Of a stretch of DNA of 61,011 nt, positions 17,209 to 30,090 are shown in pieces; the stretch's first letter is position 1; each line of letters starts with the position of its first letter. Where the stretch lies: assembly GCA_026984795.1 (NCBI GenBank), contig JALSRK010000034.1, forward strand, positions 1 to 61,011, read 5' to 3'. The position numbers were made by a program, and so were the translations under genes. Under the pieces are notes generated by a model that worked only from the letters and a program-made list of their open reading frames with translations, did no database searches and was not told the origin of the DNA. This DNA comes from Solibacteraceae bacterium. Its GTDB lineage: Bacteria > Acidobacteriota > Terriglobia > Bryobacterales > Bryobacteraceae.

Positions 17209-20200
17209 ATGAGACAAACGCTTTACGGCATGCAACGGCTCGTGATCGCCGTGCTGCTGGCAGCCGGCCTGTTGGCGGCCATTGCGTTTTCCCAGACCGG
17301 TTTGGGTACGGTCAAAGGAACCGTGATAGACGCCACCGGGGCGGCGATACCGGGAGCGAAGATCACTCTCACGCATCAAGAGACGGGTGTGACCCGGCAG
17401 ACGGAAAGCTCCGGGGTGGGGATCTACCAGATGGGCGCCCTCCCCATTGGCAAGTATTCGATGAGCGTCGAGGCTCCAGGGTTCCAGAAGTGGGAGACCA
17501 CGTTCGAACTCCAGGCCGGCCAGACGCTCTCGATTGACCCGCAACTGGAAGTGGGAAGCGTGGACACCGTGGTGGAGGTGACGGGAGCGGCCCCGATCGT
17601 CACGACCGTCGGCATGGAGGTCGGGGATGTGAAGGACGCGCTTCGGATCCGTGACCTGCCGCTGAACGGACGGTTCGTCACCAACCTGTTCACGCTGACG
17701 CCCGGTGTGGAAGGAGGGGGCAATCCCCGCATCAACGGGATGAAGGTCGGCTCGGCGGAGATGACCCTCGATGGCATTTCACTGGTGGACCGTTTCGGCG
17801 GCGGCATGGCTCGGGTCCAGCCCGGCCTGGACACGATCCAGGAGTTCCGCATCGAGACCACCGGCTCGAACGCGCGCAACTCGCGCCCGGCGACGATCAC
17901 ACTGGTGACCAAGAGCGGGACGAACGACCTGCACGGGGACGTGTTCTGGACGCACCGGAACAACTTCGGCGGCCTGCGCGCCCGGCGGCGCGAAGACGGC
18001 AACAAGGCGAGCCAGTACATTCGGAACGAGTACGGCGTCTCTGCCGGCGGGCCGATCATCAAGAACAAGACCTTCTGGTTCGTATCGTATGAGGGATCCC
18101 GCATCCGGCAGAACCGATACGCCTACGGAACGGTGCCTACTCCGGCAAACTGGGAAGGCGATTTCAGCAACGCGGTGACCCGGGCGGGCAACTTCATCAC
18201 GATCTACGATCCTTTCTCCTCGGCGGCCGATGGGACCCGCACGCCGTATCCCAACAACAAGATCCCAGCGAACCAGCTTCACCCGTTCCGGGATCGGATG
18301 CGCGAATTGACGCCGGACCCGGCCGGGGCGACGGCGGACGTGAACCCGTTCTTGGGCGACAACTTCGAAGCTTACTATCCGGACCAGACGAACATCGGGT
18401 ATTTCACGGTGAAAGGCGACCATGTCTTTTCCGAGAAAGACAACATTTCGGTGCGGTACACCAGGAATGACCGGTTGAGCAAGCTCTTCGGCGGCCGCTT
18501 CGGCATTCCGGTGCCGGGCAGCACCGACCAGGGCGGCACCGGCCTTCAGGACGCCACGGTTCACAACGGCTACGTGCGTTGGAACCACGTCTTCAGCCCG
18601 GCGATGTTCAACGAGCTGCAGGTTTCGGCCCACCGCTCGGCGAAGAGCTCCGGCACGCTGGGCAACGACGTACCCTGGGCCGACAAGCTGGGGCTGCCGA
18701 ACCCGTTCGGGGTCACCGGCTGGCCGACGATCTGCGCCAGCGGCAACAGCCCGTTCGGCTACCGCCGGTGGGGCTGTTGGGACGGCGACAACCGCAAGGA
18801 CGAGATGCTCACCTCGTACCAGCTCGAAGACAACGTCACGTGGGTGAAGGGTAAGCACTCGATCACCTTCGGCACCAAGATCCGCTGGGAGCACAACAAC
18901 AACATCCGTGAGTTGCAGCAAGCCCAAGGCTCGCACAGTTTCTACAACGACTGGACGGCTCTCTACGATCCGGTGGCCGACGACTTCGTTTCCCGCACCG
19001 GCATCGGCCTGGCCAGTTTGGAGTTGGGCCTGCCGACCTACCTCTCGAACCAGTACAACCGCGGCTACTTCTACTTCGGACAATGGGAGACGGGCCTGTA
19101 CGTGCATGACAGTTTCAAGGTGCATCCGCGGTTGACCCTGGAGCTCGGACTGCGGTACGACCGGTGGACGCCTTACAAAGAGAAGTTCAATCGGCTCGTA
19201 AATGTAGACCTGAACACGTACAAAGAGAAGTTCGAGGTCATCACGCCGCACGACACCCGAATGGAGGACATCCCGGGGGTTCCACCAGCGGTGCTTGCCT
19301 CGTGGGCCAACCGCGGACTGACGTGGACGACGGCGAACTCCATCGGCTTCCCAGGAGCGCTGCTGCCGTCGGACAACAACAACTTCGCTCCACGGCTCGG
19401 CTTCGCCTGGCGGGTGACCGACAAATGGGTCCTGCGCGGCGGCTTCGGCCTCTACTACTGGACGATGCCGCTTTCCCAGATTCTGCAGACGTCGAGGACG
19501 AATCCGCCGCTCAACCTGAGGTTCTCGAACAACATCGCGAACAAGGACGGGCTGGTCGATTTCTACGCCTTGAAGAATGTGCCCGCCGACGAAGACTTCG
19601 TGGGTGTGGCTGATGTGCCCGTGGAAGGGATCGTCCGAATCAGCAGCCGCGCCCGGAGCATGATGCCGTGGGACGTGCGCGACTGGAAAGACGACCACAG
19701 CCGGTCCTGGCACTTCACGATCGAGCGCGAGATCATGAAGAACACGGCGTTGCGGCTGAGCTATATCGGCACGCAGGGACGTGACCTAGAGCAGCGTTTC
19801 GCGATCAACAGCCGGGAATCGGAGTGGAACTACCAGGCGCGCACCGGCCAGATCCGGCCTTCCAACCCGGACTTGCGCCGGGCGAATCCGAACTGGAGCT
19901 TCCGCGCGGCGAACCACACCGGCTACTCGAACAACCACCTGGCGCAGGTGGAGGTGGAGCGGCGGTTCAGCGACGGCCTGTCGTTCCAGATCTTCTACAC
20001 CTTCACGCGAATGCTGACCACCAGTGACGTCGGCGGCTTTACGTCCGGCAACGGCAACGTCAACGCCACCGGCGGGAACTTCGAGGTGCCGGAGAATACC
20101 CAACTCCTCGGCGCGCCGAACCTGAGCTACGAGGACCGGCTCCGCCTCGGCTACATCAATTCGGCCTCCGTGCCTCCCCACCGGGTCACCTGGAACGGCC

Positions 20201-20832
20201 TCTACGACCTGCCGTTCGGCCGCGGCAAGAAGTGGGGCACGAACGTCTCGAAAGGGTTGAACCAGCTCGTCGGCGGCTGGCAAATCGCCTTTATCGGGAC
20301 ATGGCGGAGCGGCATGTGGCGCAGCGTGAGTGCCGGCAGGTACCTGTTCGGCGATCCGACGCTCGATCCCGACCAGCGGCTGGAGATGACGATCTTCGGG
20401 CGCCGGCAAAGGTTGTGGTTCCGGGGTGATTTCGATCCAACCCAGGCGACCAATGTCGACCAATCGAAACTCCAGCAGCTCGTGCCGGTGGACCGGGGGC
20501 AGCGGGTGCTGCGGCCGCTCGGGCCCAACTTCGACAACAAGTTGCCACAGGTGCTCGCCGACGGGACGGTCCGCATGACCCCTGTCGGGGACAACGTCAA
20601 CTGGAACGCCCGGAACTTCTACCTCGGTCCGGGCTTCTGGAACGTGGACTTCTCCGTGTTCAAGAACTTCATCTTCACCGAGACGATGCGGCTGCGCTTT
20701 ACGGCCGACTTCTTCAACGTCTTCAACCACCCGAACGATGTCAACCCGAACTCCACTACCGGGTTGCAGGATCTGAGCCGGCAGGCCAACGAGCCGCGGA
20801 TCATTCAGTTCTCACTTCGTTTCGAGTGGTGA
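17209..20832 (+). CDS. TonB-dependent receptor with N-terminal carboxypeptidase-regulatory-like domain (Oar-like)
   Basis: A 1207-residue outer-membrane transporter. ATG 17209 gives a signal peptide (MRQTLYGMQRLVIAVLLAAGLLA). Residues ~30-115 are a CarboxypepD_reg-like domain (GTVKGTVIDATGAAIPGA, SSGVGIYQMGALPIG). A plug-like region follows (RDLPLNGRFVTNLFTLTPGV, VTKSGTNDLHG). The long barrel ends in SLRFEW with the C-terminal aromatic expected of outer-membrane barrels. Length and layout fit the very large Oar/CarboxypepD_reg receptor class abundant in Solibacter-type Acidobacteriota, thought to import glycans or peptides. An intrinsic terminator follows 35 bases after the stop, so it is probably transcribed alone. 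Confidence 0.92.
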   Translation: MRQTLYGMQRLVIAVLLAAGLLAAIAFSQTGLGTVKGTVIDATGAAIPGAKITLTHQETGVTRQTESSGVGIYQMGALPIGKYSMSVEAPGFQKWETTFELQAGQTLSIDPQLEVGSVDTVVEVTGAAPIVTTVGMEVGDVKDALRIRDLPLNGRFVTNLFTLTPGVEGGGNPRINGMKVGSAEMTLDGISLVDRFGGGMARVQPGLDTIQEFRIETTGSNARNSRPATITLVTKSGTNDLHGDVFWTHRNNFGGLRARRREDGNKASQYIRNEYGVSAGGPIIKNKTFWFVSYEGSRIRQNRYAYGTVPTPANWEGDFSNAVTRAGNFITIYDPFSSAADGTRTPYPNNKIPANQLHPFRDRMRELTPDPAGATADVNPFLGDNFEAYYPDQTNIGYFTVKGDHVFSEKDNISVRYTRNDRLSKLFGGRFGIPVPGSTDQGGTGLQDATVHNGYVRWNHVFSPAMFNELQVSAHRSAKSSGTLGNDVPWADKLGLPNPFGVTGWPTICASGNSPFGYRRWGCWDGDNRKDEMLTSYQLEDNVTWVKGKHSITFGTKIRWEHNNNIRELQQAQGSHSFYNDWTALYDPVADDFVSRTGIGLASLELGLPTYLSNQYNRGYFYFGQWETGLYVHDSFKVHPRLTLELGLRYDRWTPYKEKFNRLVNVDLNTYKEKFEVITPHDTRMEDIPGVPPAVLASWANRGLTWTTANSIGFPGALLPSDNNNFAPRLGFAWRVTDKWVLRGGFGLYYWTMPLSQILQTSRTNPPLNLRFSNNIANKDGLVDFYALKNVPADEDFVGVADVPVEGIVRISSRARSMMPWDVRDWKDDHSRSWHFTIEREIMKNTALRLSYIGTQGRDLEQRFAINSRESEWNYQARTGQIRPSNPDLRRANPNWSFRAANHTGYSNNHLAQVEVERRFSDGLSFQIFYTFTRMLTTSDVGGFTSGNGNVNATGGNFEVPENTQLLGAPNLSYEDRLRLGYINSASVPPHRVTWNGLYDLPFGRGKKWGTNVSKGLNQLVGGWQIAFIGTWRSGMWRSVSAGRYLFGDPTLDPDQRLEMTIFGRRQRLWFRGDFDPTQATNVDQSKLQQLVPVDRGQRVLRPLGPNFDNKLPQVLADGTVRMTPVGDNVNWNARNFYLGPGFWNVDFSVFKNFIFTETMRLRFTADFFNVFNHPNDVNPNSTTGLQDLSRQANEPRIIQFSLRFEW

Positions 20833-20867
20833 AGTTCGCCCACATCACGCGTCTGTGACCGCGCTAT

Positions 20868-20897
20868 GGCCCCGCCCCCCAGGCGGGGCCCTTTTTT
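20868..20897 (+). terminator. intrinsic terminator after the TonB-receptor gene
   Basis: A perfect nine-base-pair stem GGCCCCGCC / GGCGGGGCC encloses a five-base loop CCCCA and is followed by C and six T. It is the clearest Rho-independent terminator in the window. Confidence 0.92.
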
Positions 20898-21071
20898 CAT
20901 TACGGTCCGGCTCCGGCTCGGGCTGGGGGATATACTGTTGCCTGGGCGGTCGCCGGCGGGCGACGGTGGAAGCCGTCCGGACGGCGTGCGGGCGCGGGTT
21001 GCAGGGAGGCGGTGGGAGGATACAGCACACGTGAAGCCTGTCGGCGAGCGAATGCTGTTCTGGTGAGAAAA

Positions 21072-23444
21072 ATGACTCCTTTCTTGCAGAATCGCCGTCC
21101 CGGCCGGACGTGGAGGGTTGCTGCGGCCGCGGCGATCCTCGGTCTTGTTGCGGGCTGCAGCAAGCCCCCTGGCTGGGAGATCTATCGTTTCGATGATCAC
21201 CTGGCGGACCAGGCGACTGTTTCGGCCGCCACGGTGGTGAGCTCCAGGGAGGCGGCGCCGGAGCTCGAGTGGGACTTTTCCGAACCGGTGGTCACGTGGC
21301 TGTCCGTGCGCGGAAGGATGGGGTTTCGTCCGGACGGGCATCTGGTAGTCAAAGGCGAAGGAGAGAGCCCGGTCATCTTGTCTCCGGACGAGCCGGTGAT
21401 CGACTGGACGAAGTACGACAGCCTCATGATCCGGATGGCGGTGGCCGGGGGGCGAAAGATCCGGCTTCGTTTTCCGCAGCAGCAGTACGAGAAGGATCTT
21501 GCGCCTCCGCTACAGTTCCGCGTCTACCGGTTCGACCTGAATTTCCGTGGCCCCTCGTACAAGGCGCGGCTGATGATCGAGCCGACGGACAGTCCCACCG
21601 ACGCGGTCGCCATCGACTACATCAAGCTGATCCCGCGGCGCACCCGATTCCCCAAGCCGGCGGGCGTGTTGCTGGTAGGCAAGCGAGCCGAGTACCGCCG
21701 CGTGATCTACACCCACGCACCTTCGAAGATCGCCTACGAGGTCCGGGTCCCGGACGACGCGCGACTGCGCTTCGGGCTCGGCACAGCGGGGAGCGACACG
21801 GTCACCTTCCGGGTGACGGCCGGCGGCGATGCGGTCTTCTCACAGGCAGTCTCAGAGAGCAGCGCCTGGCTGGATGAAGAGGTGGATCTTTCCGGCTACG
21901 CGGGCGATACCGTGCGCCTGGCGTTCGAAACGGAAGGACCAAAGGGGGCGGTCGGGTTCTGGGCGACGCCGGTGCTGACGACGACACGCCCGAAGGCCAG
22001 GCCCAATATCGTCCTGTACTTGATCGACACGCTGCGGGCGGACCATACGAGCCTTTACGGGTACTCCCGGGACACCACGCCGTTCTTGAAGAAGCTGGGC
22101 AGCGAGGGAGTGGTTTTCGAGGACTGCCAGGCCCAATCCACGTGGACGAAGCCCTCGGTGGCGACCCTGCTGACCTCGCTCCACACCCCGGCCCATGGCA
22201 TCGATGAATTCACCGACACGATACCCCGGGGAGCGACGACGCTGGCGGCGGCGCTCCGCAAGGCCGGCTACGTCACGGCCAGCATTATTGCGAACCCGTT
22301 CTCGGGCCGAAACTCAGGGCTGGAGCGCGGTGTGGATCACCTGTTCGAGTACCCGGCGGTCCACCGCTACCGCCGGCGGATCGAGGGGGCGACGGACTCG
22401 GCGGCGCTCAACCGGGTAGCCTTCCCCTGGCTGGAAAAACACAAAGGCGAGCCCTTCTTTCTCTATCTCCATTCAACGGACCCCCACGCGCCTTACCGGC
22501 CGCCGCCGGCGACGGAGGCCAAGTTCGCCGATCCCGCCGAAACTCCTGCTTTCAACCGCGACTACGACAGGTTGCGGCAGACTCTTGGCGCTTACGGTGG
22601 GGGGGCGGTCTTCAACCGGGCGCAGGCCGAAGCGAAGGGCATCGACCCCGACCGGTGGGTGCGCCGGGCGATCGACCGTTACGACGGGGAAACGCTGTTC
22701 AACGACCAGAACATCAAGCTGCTGGTCGAGAAGCTGGAGGATCTCGGAATTCGCGGCAACACGCTGATCGTGGTCGTCTCCGATCATGGTGAGGAGTTCC
22801 TCGAGCATGGCTGGACGACGCACGGATACTCGCTGTATGCGGAGCTGACCCGGGTGGTGTGTCTGATGTGGAACCCGAAGCTGATCCCGGCTCCCAGACG
22901 CATCCAGGAGCCGGTGGGGCTGATCGACGTCATGCCGACGATTCTCGATCTGGCCGGCGTTTCCACCCAAGGCCTTTTGGAAGGCAGGAGTCTGGTTCCG
23001 CTGATTCGCGGGGAGGCAGCCGCGGCCAGGCCGGTGATGGCCGCCCGGCTACCGGAGAGGACTCCGCCTCCGCCCGGCGGCGGCATTCCCGAGAACCGGA
23101 CGACGACGATCGCCTGGATCGGTTCGGACTGGAAGCTGATCTACCGGCCGGACGGAGAAAGCGCCGGACTCAAGGAGGTGGAACTCTATGACCGCCGGAC
23201 CGACCGGGGGGACCGCCATGACGTGGCGGACCGGCACCCAGCGGTGGTGAAACGGCTCCTGGGCCAGATTCACCGCTGGCAGGACGGCCAGAATCAGGTG
23301 CGCGAACTGCTTGGTCCGGCGAGGAAGACCACCCTCGACCCGGCCACCCTCCAGCGCTTGCGCACCCTCGGCTACATCGGAGGAGGAACGCCTTCTCCGG
23401 GCGGCAAACAGCCTGAATCGGGCCGGGAACAAGACCAGCGCTGA
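21072..23444 (+). CDS. sulfatase-fold lipoprotein with a Thr/Ser-type active site
   Basis: A 790-residue exported protein. ATG 21072 gives a lipoprotein leader (WRVAAAAAILGLVAGC). Residues ~30-300 are beta-rich and may be carbohydrate-binding. From ~310 the alkaline-phosphatase-superfamily sulfatase domain begins: VLYLIDTLRADH with metal ligand D319, then STWTKPSVATLLTS, later DPHAPY and VVSDHGEEF. The nucleophile position holds Thr359 in WTKPS, with no CxPxR motif. It therefore cannot be matured to formylglycine, unlike the enzyme at 57.6-59 kb. It may be a phosphatase, phosphotransferase or non-Cys sulfatase. It ends facing ppdK. Confidence 0.8.
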   Translation: MTPFLQNRRPGRTWRVAAAAAILGLVAGCSKPPGWEIYRFDDHLADQATVSAATVVSSREAAPELEWDFSEPVVTWLSVRGRMGFRPDGHLVVKGEGESPVILSPDEPVIDWTKYDSLMIRMAVAGGRKIRLRFPQQQYEKDLAPPLQFRVYRFDLNFRGPSYKARLMIEPTDSPTDAVAIDYIKLIPRRTRFPKPAGVLLVGKRAEYRRVIYTHAPSKIAYEVRVPDDARLRFGLGTAGSDTVTFRVTAGGDAVFSQAVSESSAWLDEEVDLSGYAGDTVRLAFETEGPKGAVGFWATPVLTTTRPKARPNIVLYLIDTLRADHTSLYGYSRDTTPFLKKLGSEGVVFEDCQAQSTWTKPSVATLLTSLHTPAHGIDEFTDTIPRGATTLAAALRKAGYVTASIIANPFSGRNSGLERGVDHLFEYPAVHRYRRRIEGATDSAALNRVAFPWLEKHKGEPFFLYLHSTDPHAPYRPPPATEAKFADPAETPAFNRDYDRLRQTLGAYGGGAVFNRAQAEAKGIDPDRWVRRAIDRYDGETLFNDQNIKLLVEKLEDLGIRGNTLIVVVSDHGEEFLEHGWTTHGYSLYAELTRVVCLMWNPKLIPAPRRIQEPVGLIDVMPTILDLAGVSTQGLLEGRSLVPLIRGEAAAARPVMAARLPERTPPPPGGGIPENRTTTIAWIGSDWKLIYRPDGESAGLKEVELYDRRTDRGDRHDVADRHPAVVKRLLGQIHRWQDGQNQVRELLGPARKTTLDPATLQRLRTLGYIGGGTPSPGGKQPESGREQDQR

Positions 23445-23499
23445 GCCCCGGCCGGGAGTCCAGGCCGGGAGCGCCCGGGGCGCAGCGCATTACTCGAAG

Positions 23500-23523
23500 A
23501 GGCCGGTCCCGAAGGACCGGCCT
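23500..23523. terminator. perfect hairpin between converging genes
   Basis: A ten-base-pair perfect inverted repeat AGGCCGGTCC / GGACCGGCCT with the tetraloop CGAA lies between the sulfatase-fold gene and ppdK, which converge here. No T-tract follows on either strand, so it is not a classical intrinsic terminator. Its position suggests a bidirectional stop or an RNA 3'-end stabiliser. Confidence 0.5.
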
Positions 23524-23556
23524 GATCACCCGGTAATCCGCTCCTCGTGTGTGCGT

Positions 23557-26289
<2,733 letters not shown>

Positions 26290-26406
26290 AGCTGCGTCGC
26301 TCTCCTTATCGCTTGAAACGTCACTGTCTTGCTCTGCCATGACCCACGCCCCTCTGCGGCCCTGCCGGCCGGGGCGGCCCAGGAGCGGGCGGGCCGGATC
26401 GCCCGC

Positions 26407-28407
26407 TCAGCTCCGTGTTGTCACAATCTCCGAAAAATCGGCGATCGATGAGAACTCTTTTAACAGATTGGCGAGCAAAGCCAACCGGTTCCTGCGGAGG
26501 CGCTGGTCGGGCGCGTTCACGAGGACGTGGTCGAAAAAGCTGTCCACTCGGGGCCGCAAGGCGGCGATCGCCTGGAGTCCAGCCCGGTATGCGCCACGGC
26601 CGCGATGTTGTTCCACCTCGGCGCGAACGCGCCGGAAAGCATCGTAGAGCTCTCGCTCCTGCGGTTCCATCAGCATTTCCGGTGCCACTTCATCGTCCCC
26701 GGCGTAGCCCGCCTGGCGGAGAATGTTCTTGATCCGTTTGAAGCTGGCGGCGATGGGCTCGAAGTTCTCCGTCGGGCGAACGTCGCGGATCGCCGCCAGC
26801 CTTTCCGCGGCATCGGGGAGATCGTCGGCGCCCGCGGCCAGCACGGCGTTCACTTCGTCATAGGCGAAGGCGCGAACCTCACGGAAATAGTAGCGGATAC
26901 GATCGTCGAAGAACTCGATCAATTTCTCGTCCCCGCCGGCGAGCTCCGGAATGCGGAACCTCAAGCCGCCTTCCACCAGGATACGCACGACGCCCTGGGC
27001 CGCCCGGCGCAGCGCGAATGGGTCTTTTGACCCACTGGGGACCAAGCCGATTCGGAAGCACTCCCGTAGCGTGTCGAGCTTGTCGGCCAGCGCCACCAGT
27101 CGTCCCTCGTGGGTCGAGGGGATCTCGTCGTCCATGGTGACGGGCTTGTAGTGATCGTAGATCGCCTGCGCCACGGGCTCCGGTTCCCCTTGCGCCCGGG
27201 CGTAGAGGCCGCCGATGATGCCCTGCAATTCGGGAAACTCGCCCACCATTTCCGTCGTCAGATCACATTTGGCCAGCCGGGCCGCGCGGCATGCATGCTC
27301 ATCCCCGCCGAGTGACTCGACGATTGCCACCATTCGCCGTGCTTTGTCGAGATAACTTCCCAATTCCTTCTGGAATGTGACGTGGGCCAGGTCATCGACG
27401 CGGTCGGCGAGCTTGCGGCGCTGGTCGAAGTTCCAGAAGAAGCGGGCGTCGTTGAAGCGGGCGCGCAGCACCCGCTCGTTACCCCGGCGCACCAGGCCTT
27501 CGGGGTCGTCGGCGGTGTTCATCACGGCGATGAAGCGCGGCGCGAGGGTGCCGTCGGCGTTCAGCACCGAGAAGTACCGCTGGTGGTGCCGCATCACGGT
27601 GACCAGCACCTCCATGGGCAGCTCCAGAAAAGCCTCGTCGAAGCTGCCGAGGATGGGAGTGGGGTACTCGGTTAGGTAGACGAGGGTCTCGAGCAGCGCC
27701 GGGTCTTCCTTCACTCTCAGGCCGGAGCCTTCGAGCAGCGCGGCGATGCCGGCCTCGATCCGCCGGCGGCGCCGGGAGGCCGGTACCAGAACGTAGTTGC
27801 GCTCCAGTTCTTCCTGGTAGCCGGCGATGGTGACGCGGACCTTCGGTTTGCCGAGGCGGCGGTGGCCGGCCGACGTCCGCCCGCTCTTCACCCCGGCGAT
27901 CTCGAAGGGAACGACCTGGGCGCCGAGCAGGGCCACCAGCCAGCGGATCGGTCGGATGAAGCGGGGACCGTTCTTGCCGGTCCAGTACATCGTCTTCGGC
28001 CAATGGATCTGGAGGATGATCCGCGGCAGCTCCTCGGCGAGGATGTCGATGGTGCGGCGGCCGGGGATCTTCTTCTTCAGCGTGAGGTATTCGCCCTTGG
28101 GCGTCTGGACGGCCTTGAGCTGCCCCGGGTCCACCCCGTGGCGCCGGGCGAAACCTTCAGCGGCGCGTTCGCCGGCGGCCACCGGCGGCCCGGTGAGCAC
28201 TTCGGTGCGCGATTTCTGCTTGAGCGGCAGGCCCGAGGCCTTGAGCGCCAGGCGGCGCGGCGTCGCTTCCACCCAGGCGACCTCGCCGGGCAGGCCGTGA
28301 TCCTTCAGCACCGCCTCGAACCGCTCCCGCAACTGTTGCAAGGCGGGCGGGAGCATCCAGTCCGGGATCTCTTCGGCGCCGATCTCCAGCAGAAAGTCCT
28401 TCGCCAT
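26407..28407 (-). CDS. glyS: glycyl-tRNA synthetase beta subunit
   Basis: A 666-residue subunit of the bacterial alpha2beta2 glycyl-tRNA synthetase. The start [18 protein letters not shown] is diagnostic. It continues with MYWTGKNGPRFIRPIRW, MRHHQRYFSV and NDARFFWNFDQ, and ends in a DALR-type anticodon-binding region (FDHVLVNAPD, RRNRLALL). The ATG overlaps the glyQ stop (TAATG), as is usual for glyQS, so synthesis of the two chains is coupled. A longer in-frame reading upstream to 28554 lies inside glyQ and is rejected. Length is close to the usual ~690. Confidence 0.96.
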   Translation of the reverse strand: MAKDFLLEIGAEEIPDWMLPPALQQLRERFEAVLKDHGLPGEVAWVEATPRRLALKASGLPLKQKSRTEVLTGPPVAAGERAAEGFARRHGVDPGQLKAVQTPKGEYLTLKKKIPGRRTIDILAEELPRIILQIHWPKTMYWTGKNGPRFIRPIRWLVALLGAQVVPFEIAGVKSGRTSAGHRRLGKPKVRVTIAGYQEELERNYVLVPASRRRRRIEAGIAALLEGSGLRVKEDPALLETLVYLTEYPTPILGSFDEAFLELPMEVLVTVMRHHQRYFSVLNADGTLAPRFIAVMNTADDPEGLVRRGNERVLRARFNDARFFWNFDQRRKLADRVDDLAHVTFQKELGSYLDKARRMVAIVESLGGDEHACRAARLAKCDLTTEMVGEFPELQGIIGGLYARAQGEPEPVAQAIYDHYKPVTMDDEIPSTHEGRLVALADKLDTLRECFRIGLVPSGSKDPFALRRAAQGVVRILVEGGLRFRIPELAGGDEKLIEFFDDRIRYYFREVRAFAYDEVNAVLAAGADDLPDAAERLAAIRDVRPTENFEPIAASFKRIKNILRQAGYAGDDEVAPEMLMEPQERELYDAFRRVRAEVEQHRGRGAYRAGLQAIAALRPRVDSFFDHVLVNAPDQRLRRNRLALLANLLKEFSSIADFSEIVTTRS

Positions 28408-29297
28408 TACGCGGCCACCTCCCCGCCGGCTTGCTGGTCCAGCCAGATCCGGGCCGTGCCCACCGCCAGCTTCCTCACCCGGGCGATCACTCCCACCCGC
28501 TCGGTGACGCTGATCGCGCCGCGGGCGTCCAGCAGGTTGAACAGGTGAGAGCACTTCAGCACGTGGTCATAGGCGCCGAGCACCGGGAATCGCTTCTTTT
28601 CCGGGTATTCCGGATAGGCGTCGAGCAGCCGGCGGCACTCGGCCTCGTGCAGGTCGAACAGCTTCCAGAGCGTATCGATGCCGGCCATCTCGAAGTTGTA
28701 GACCGACATCTGCAGCTCATCGTCGTAGCGCACGTCGCGGTAGGTGAAGCCGGGCGCCCATTCGATGTCGTAGACCGAGTCCTTACCCTGCAGGAATGCC
28801 GCGATCCGCTCCAGGCCGTAGGTCAGCTCCACCGGCACCACCTCGAGGTCGATGCCGCCGCACTGCTGGAAGTAGGTGAACTGGGTGATCTCGAGCCCGT
28901 CGAGCATCACCTGCCAGCCGATGCCCCAAGCGCCCAGGGTGGGCGACTCCCAGTTGTCTTCCTCGAGCTTGATGTCGTGCTTGTCGAGATCGATGCCGAT
29001 GGCCTCGAGGCTGGCCAGGTACTGGTCGATGATGTCGTCCGGCGAGGGCTTCAGGATCAACTGATACTGCTGGTGCTTGTAGAGGCGGTTGGGGTTGTCG
29101 CCGTAACGGCCGTCGGCGGGGCGCCGGGACGGCTGGACGTAGCCGACGCGATAGGGCTGCGGTCCCAGCACGCGCAAGAAGGTCTCCGGACACATCGTGC
29201 CGGCGCCTACTTCCACGTCGTAGGGCTCTTGCAGGATGACCCCGCGCTTGCCCCAGTACTGTTTGAGCTTGTTGATGATGTCCTGGTAGTAGTCCAT
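28407..29297 (-). CDS. glyQ: glycyl-tRNA synthetase alpha subunit
   Basis: A 296-residue catalytic subunit of heterotetrameric glycyl-tRNA synthetase. It charges tRNA-Gly in the cytoplasm. Class II core segments are easily read: [17 protein letters not shown] at the N-terminus, [37 protein letters not shown], and [22 protein letters not shown]. Length is typical. It is transcribed leftward from a start shortly after recO, and its stop overlaps the glyS start by one base. Confidence 0.97.
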   Translation of the reverse strand: MDYYQDIINKLKQYWGKRGVILQEPYDVEVGAGTMCPETFLRVLGPQPYRVGYVQPSRRPADGRYGDNPNRLYKHQQYQLILKPSPDDIIDQYLASLEAIGIDLDKHDIKLEEDNWESPTLGAWGIGWQVMLDGLEITQFTYFQQCGGIDLEVVPVELTYGLERIAAFLQGKDSVYDIEWAPGFTYRDVRYDDELQMSVYNFEMAGIDTLWKLFDLHEAECRRLLDAYPEYPEKKRFPVLGAYDHVLKCSHLFNLLDARGAISVTERVGVIARVRKLAVGTARIWLDQQAGGEVAA

Positions 29298-29376
29298 CGG
29301 CTGCTTTCCTTACCCCCGGCGCGGCCCGCGATGCGGCCGCCTCAGCCCTGCCGCCGAAACCCTGTCGGAGCGCCGC

Positions 29377-30018
29377 TCACAACGCCTCCAGGTATTCGGG
29401 CGTCCGAAGCTTGTGCTCGAGGTGCTCCTCGATCTGTCTTACCAGCGAGCGGCGCACGCCGGCCGCCGTCTCCTTGGCCCACTGGCGCGGCGTCAGCTCG
29501 CCGATAGGCCGCCGCAACATCTCCTCGACGATCGCCTTCTCTCCGGGCTTGACGTCGAGTTCGCCGAGGAACCCGGACAGCCGCACCGCCCAGAGGCAGA
29601 AATAGTTGACGGCGGGCCAGACGCCGCGTTCCCGCGTTTCCCGCAGGTAGCCGAGCAGGCTGACCAGCAGCCGGAAGAACTTCTCATTGGGTTCGGCCGG
29701 CGGCAGCAACTGGTCGGAGACCTCCGCGATGAAATCCAGCGCTACGCTGAGCGAATAATCGCCCGCGAGTTCGAATTGCGACTCGAGCAGCTCACACGAA
29801 TCCAGGTTGACCAGTTCGCGCGTCTCGCGCTGGAAGTAGTGCATCTCGACGTGCGAGAGGCGTTCGAGCCCGCTGCCGAACGAACTCTTCATCCGCCGCG
29901 CCCGTCTGGCTACACCGCGAAGTTTTCCTTGGTCGCGGCTGAAAAAACTGACGATCAGGTCGGCCTCCCCGAACGGGTAGGTCCGAAGGATGATCGCCTC
30001 GCTCACTTGGGCGGGCAT
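29377..30018 (-). CDS. recO: DNA repair protein RecO
   Basis: A 213-residue recombination mediator that helps load RecA in the RecFOR pathway. The N-terminal OB fold is recognisable (SEAIILRTYPFGEADLIVSFF, GKLRGVARRARRMKSSFGSGLE). The helical C-terminal part follows (YSLSVALDFIAEVSDQLLPP, LRETRERGVW). It is somewhat shorter than the usual ~240 residues. The family's zinc-binding Cys set is not evident in the C-terminal half, as in several RecO groups. It lies upstream of glyQ in the same direction with a 79-base gap, so it may share a transcript with glyQS. Confidence 0.88.
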   Translation of the reverse strand: MPAQVSEAIILRTYPFGEADLIVSFFSRDQGKLRGVARRARRMKSSFGSGLERLSHVEMHYFQRETRELVNLDSCELLESQFELAGDYSLSVALDFIAEVSDQLLPPAEPNEKFFRLLVSLLGYLRETRERGVWPAVNYFCLWAVRLSGFLGELDVKPGEKAIVEEMLRRPIGELTPRQWAKETAAGVRRSLVRQIEEHLEHKLRTPEYLEAL

Positions 30019-30090
30019 TCAGGCAACACGCTCAAACCCTTCAATTTATCACAGGGTCCCGGAGGCCCGCCGCCGAGCGGCCGCGGGGGC

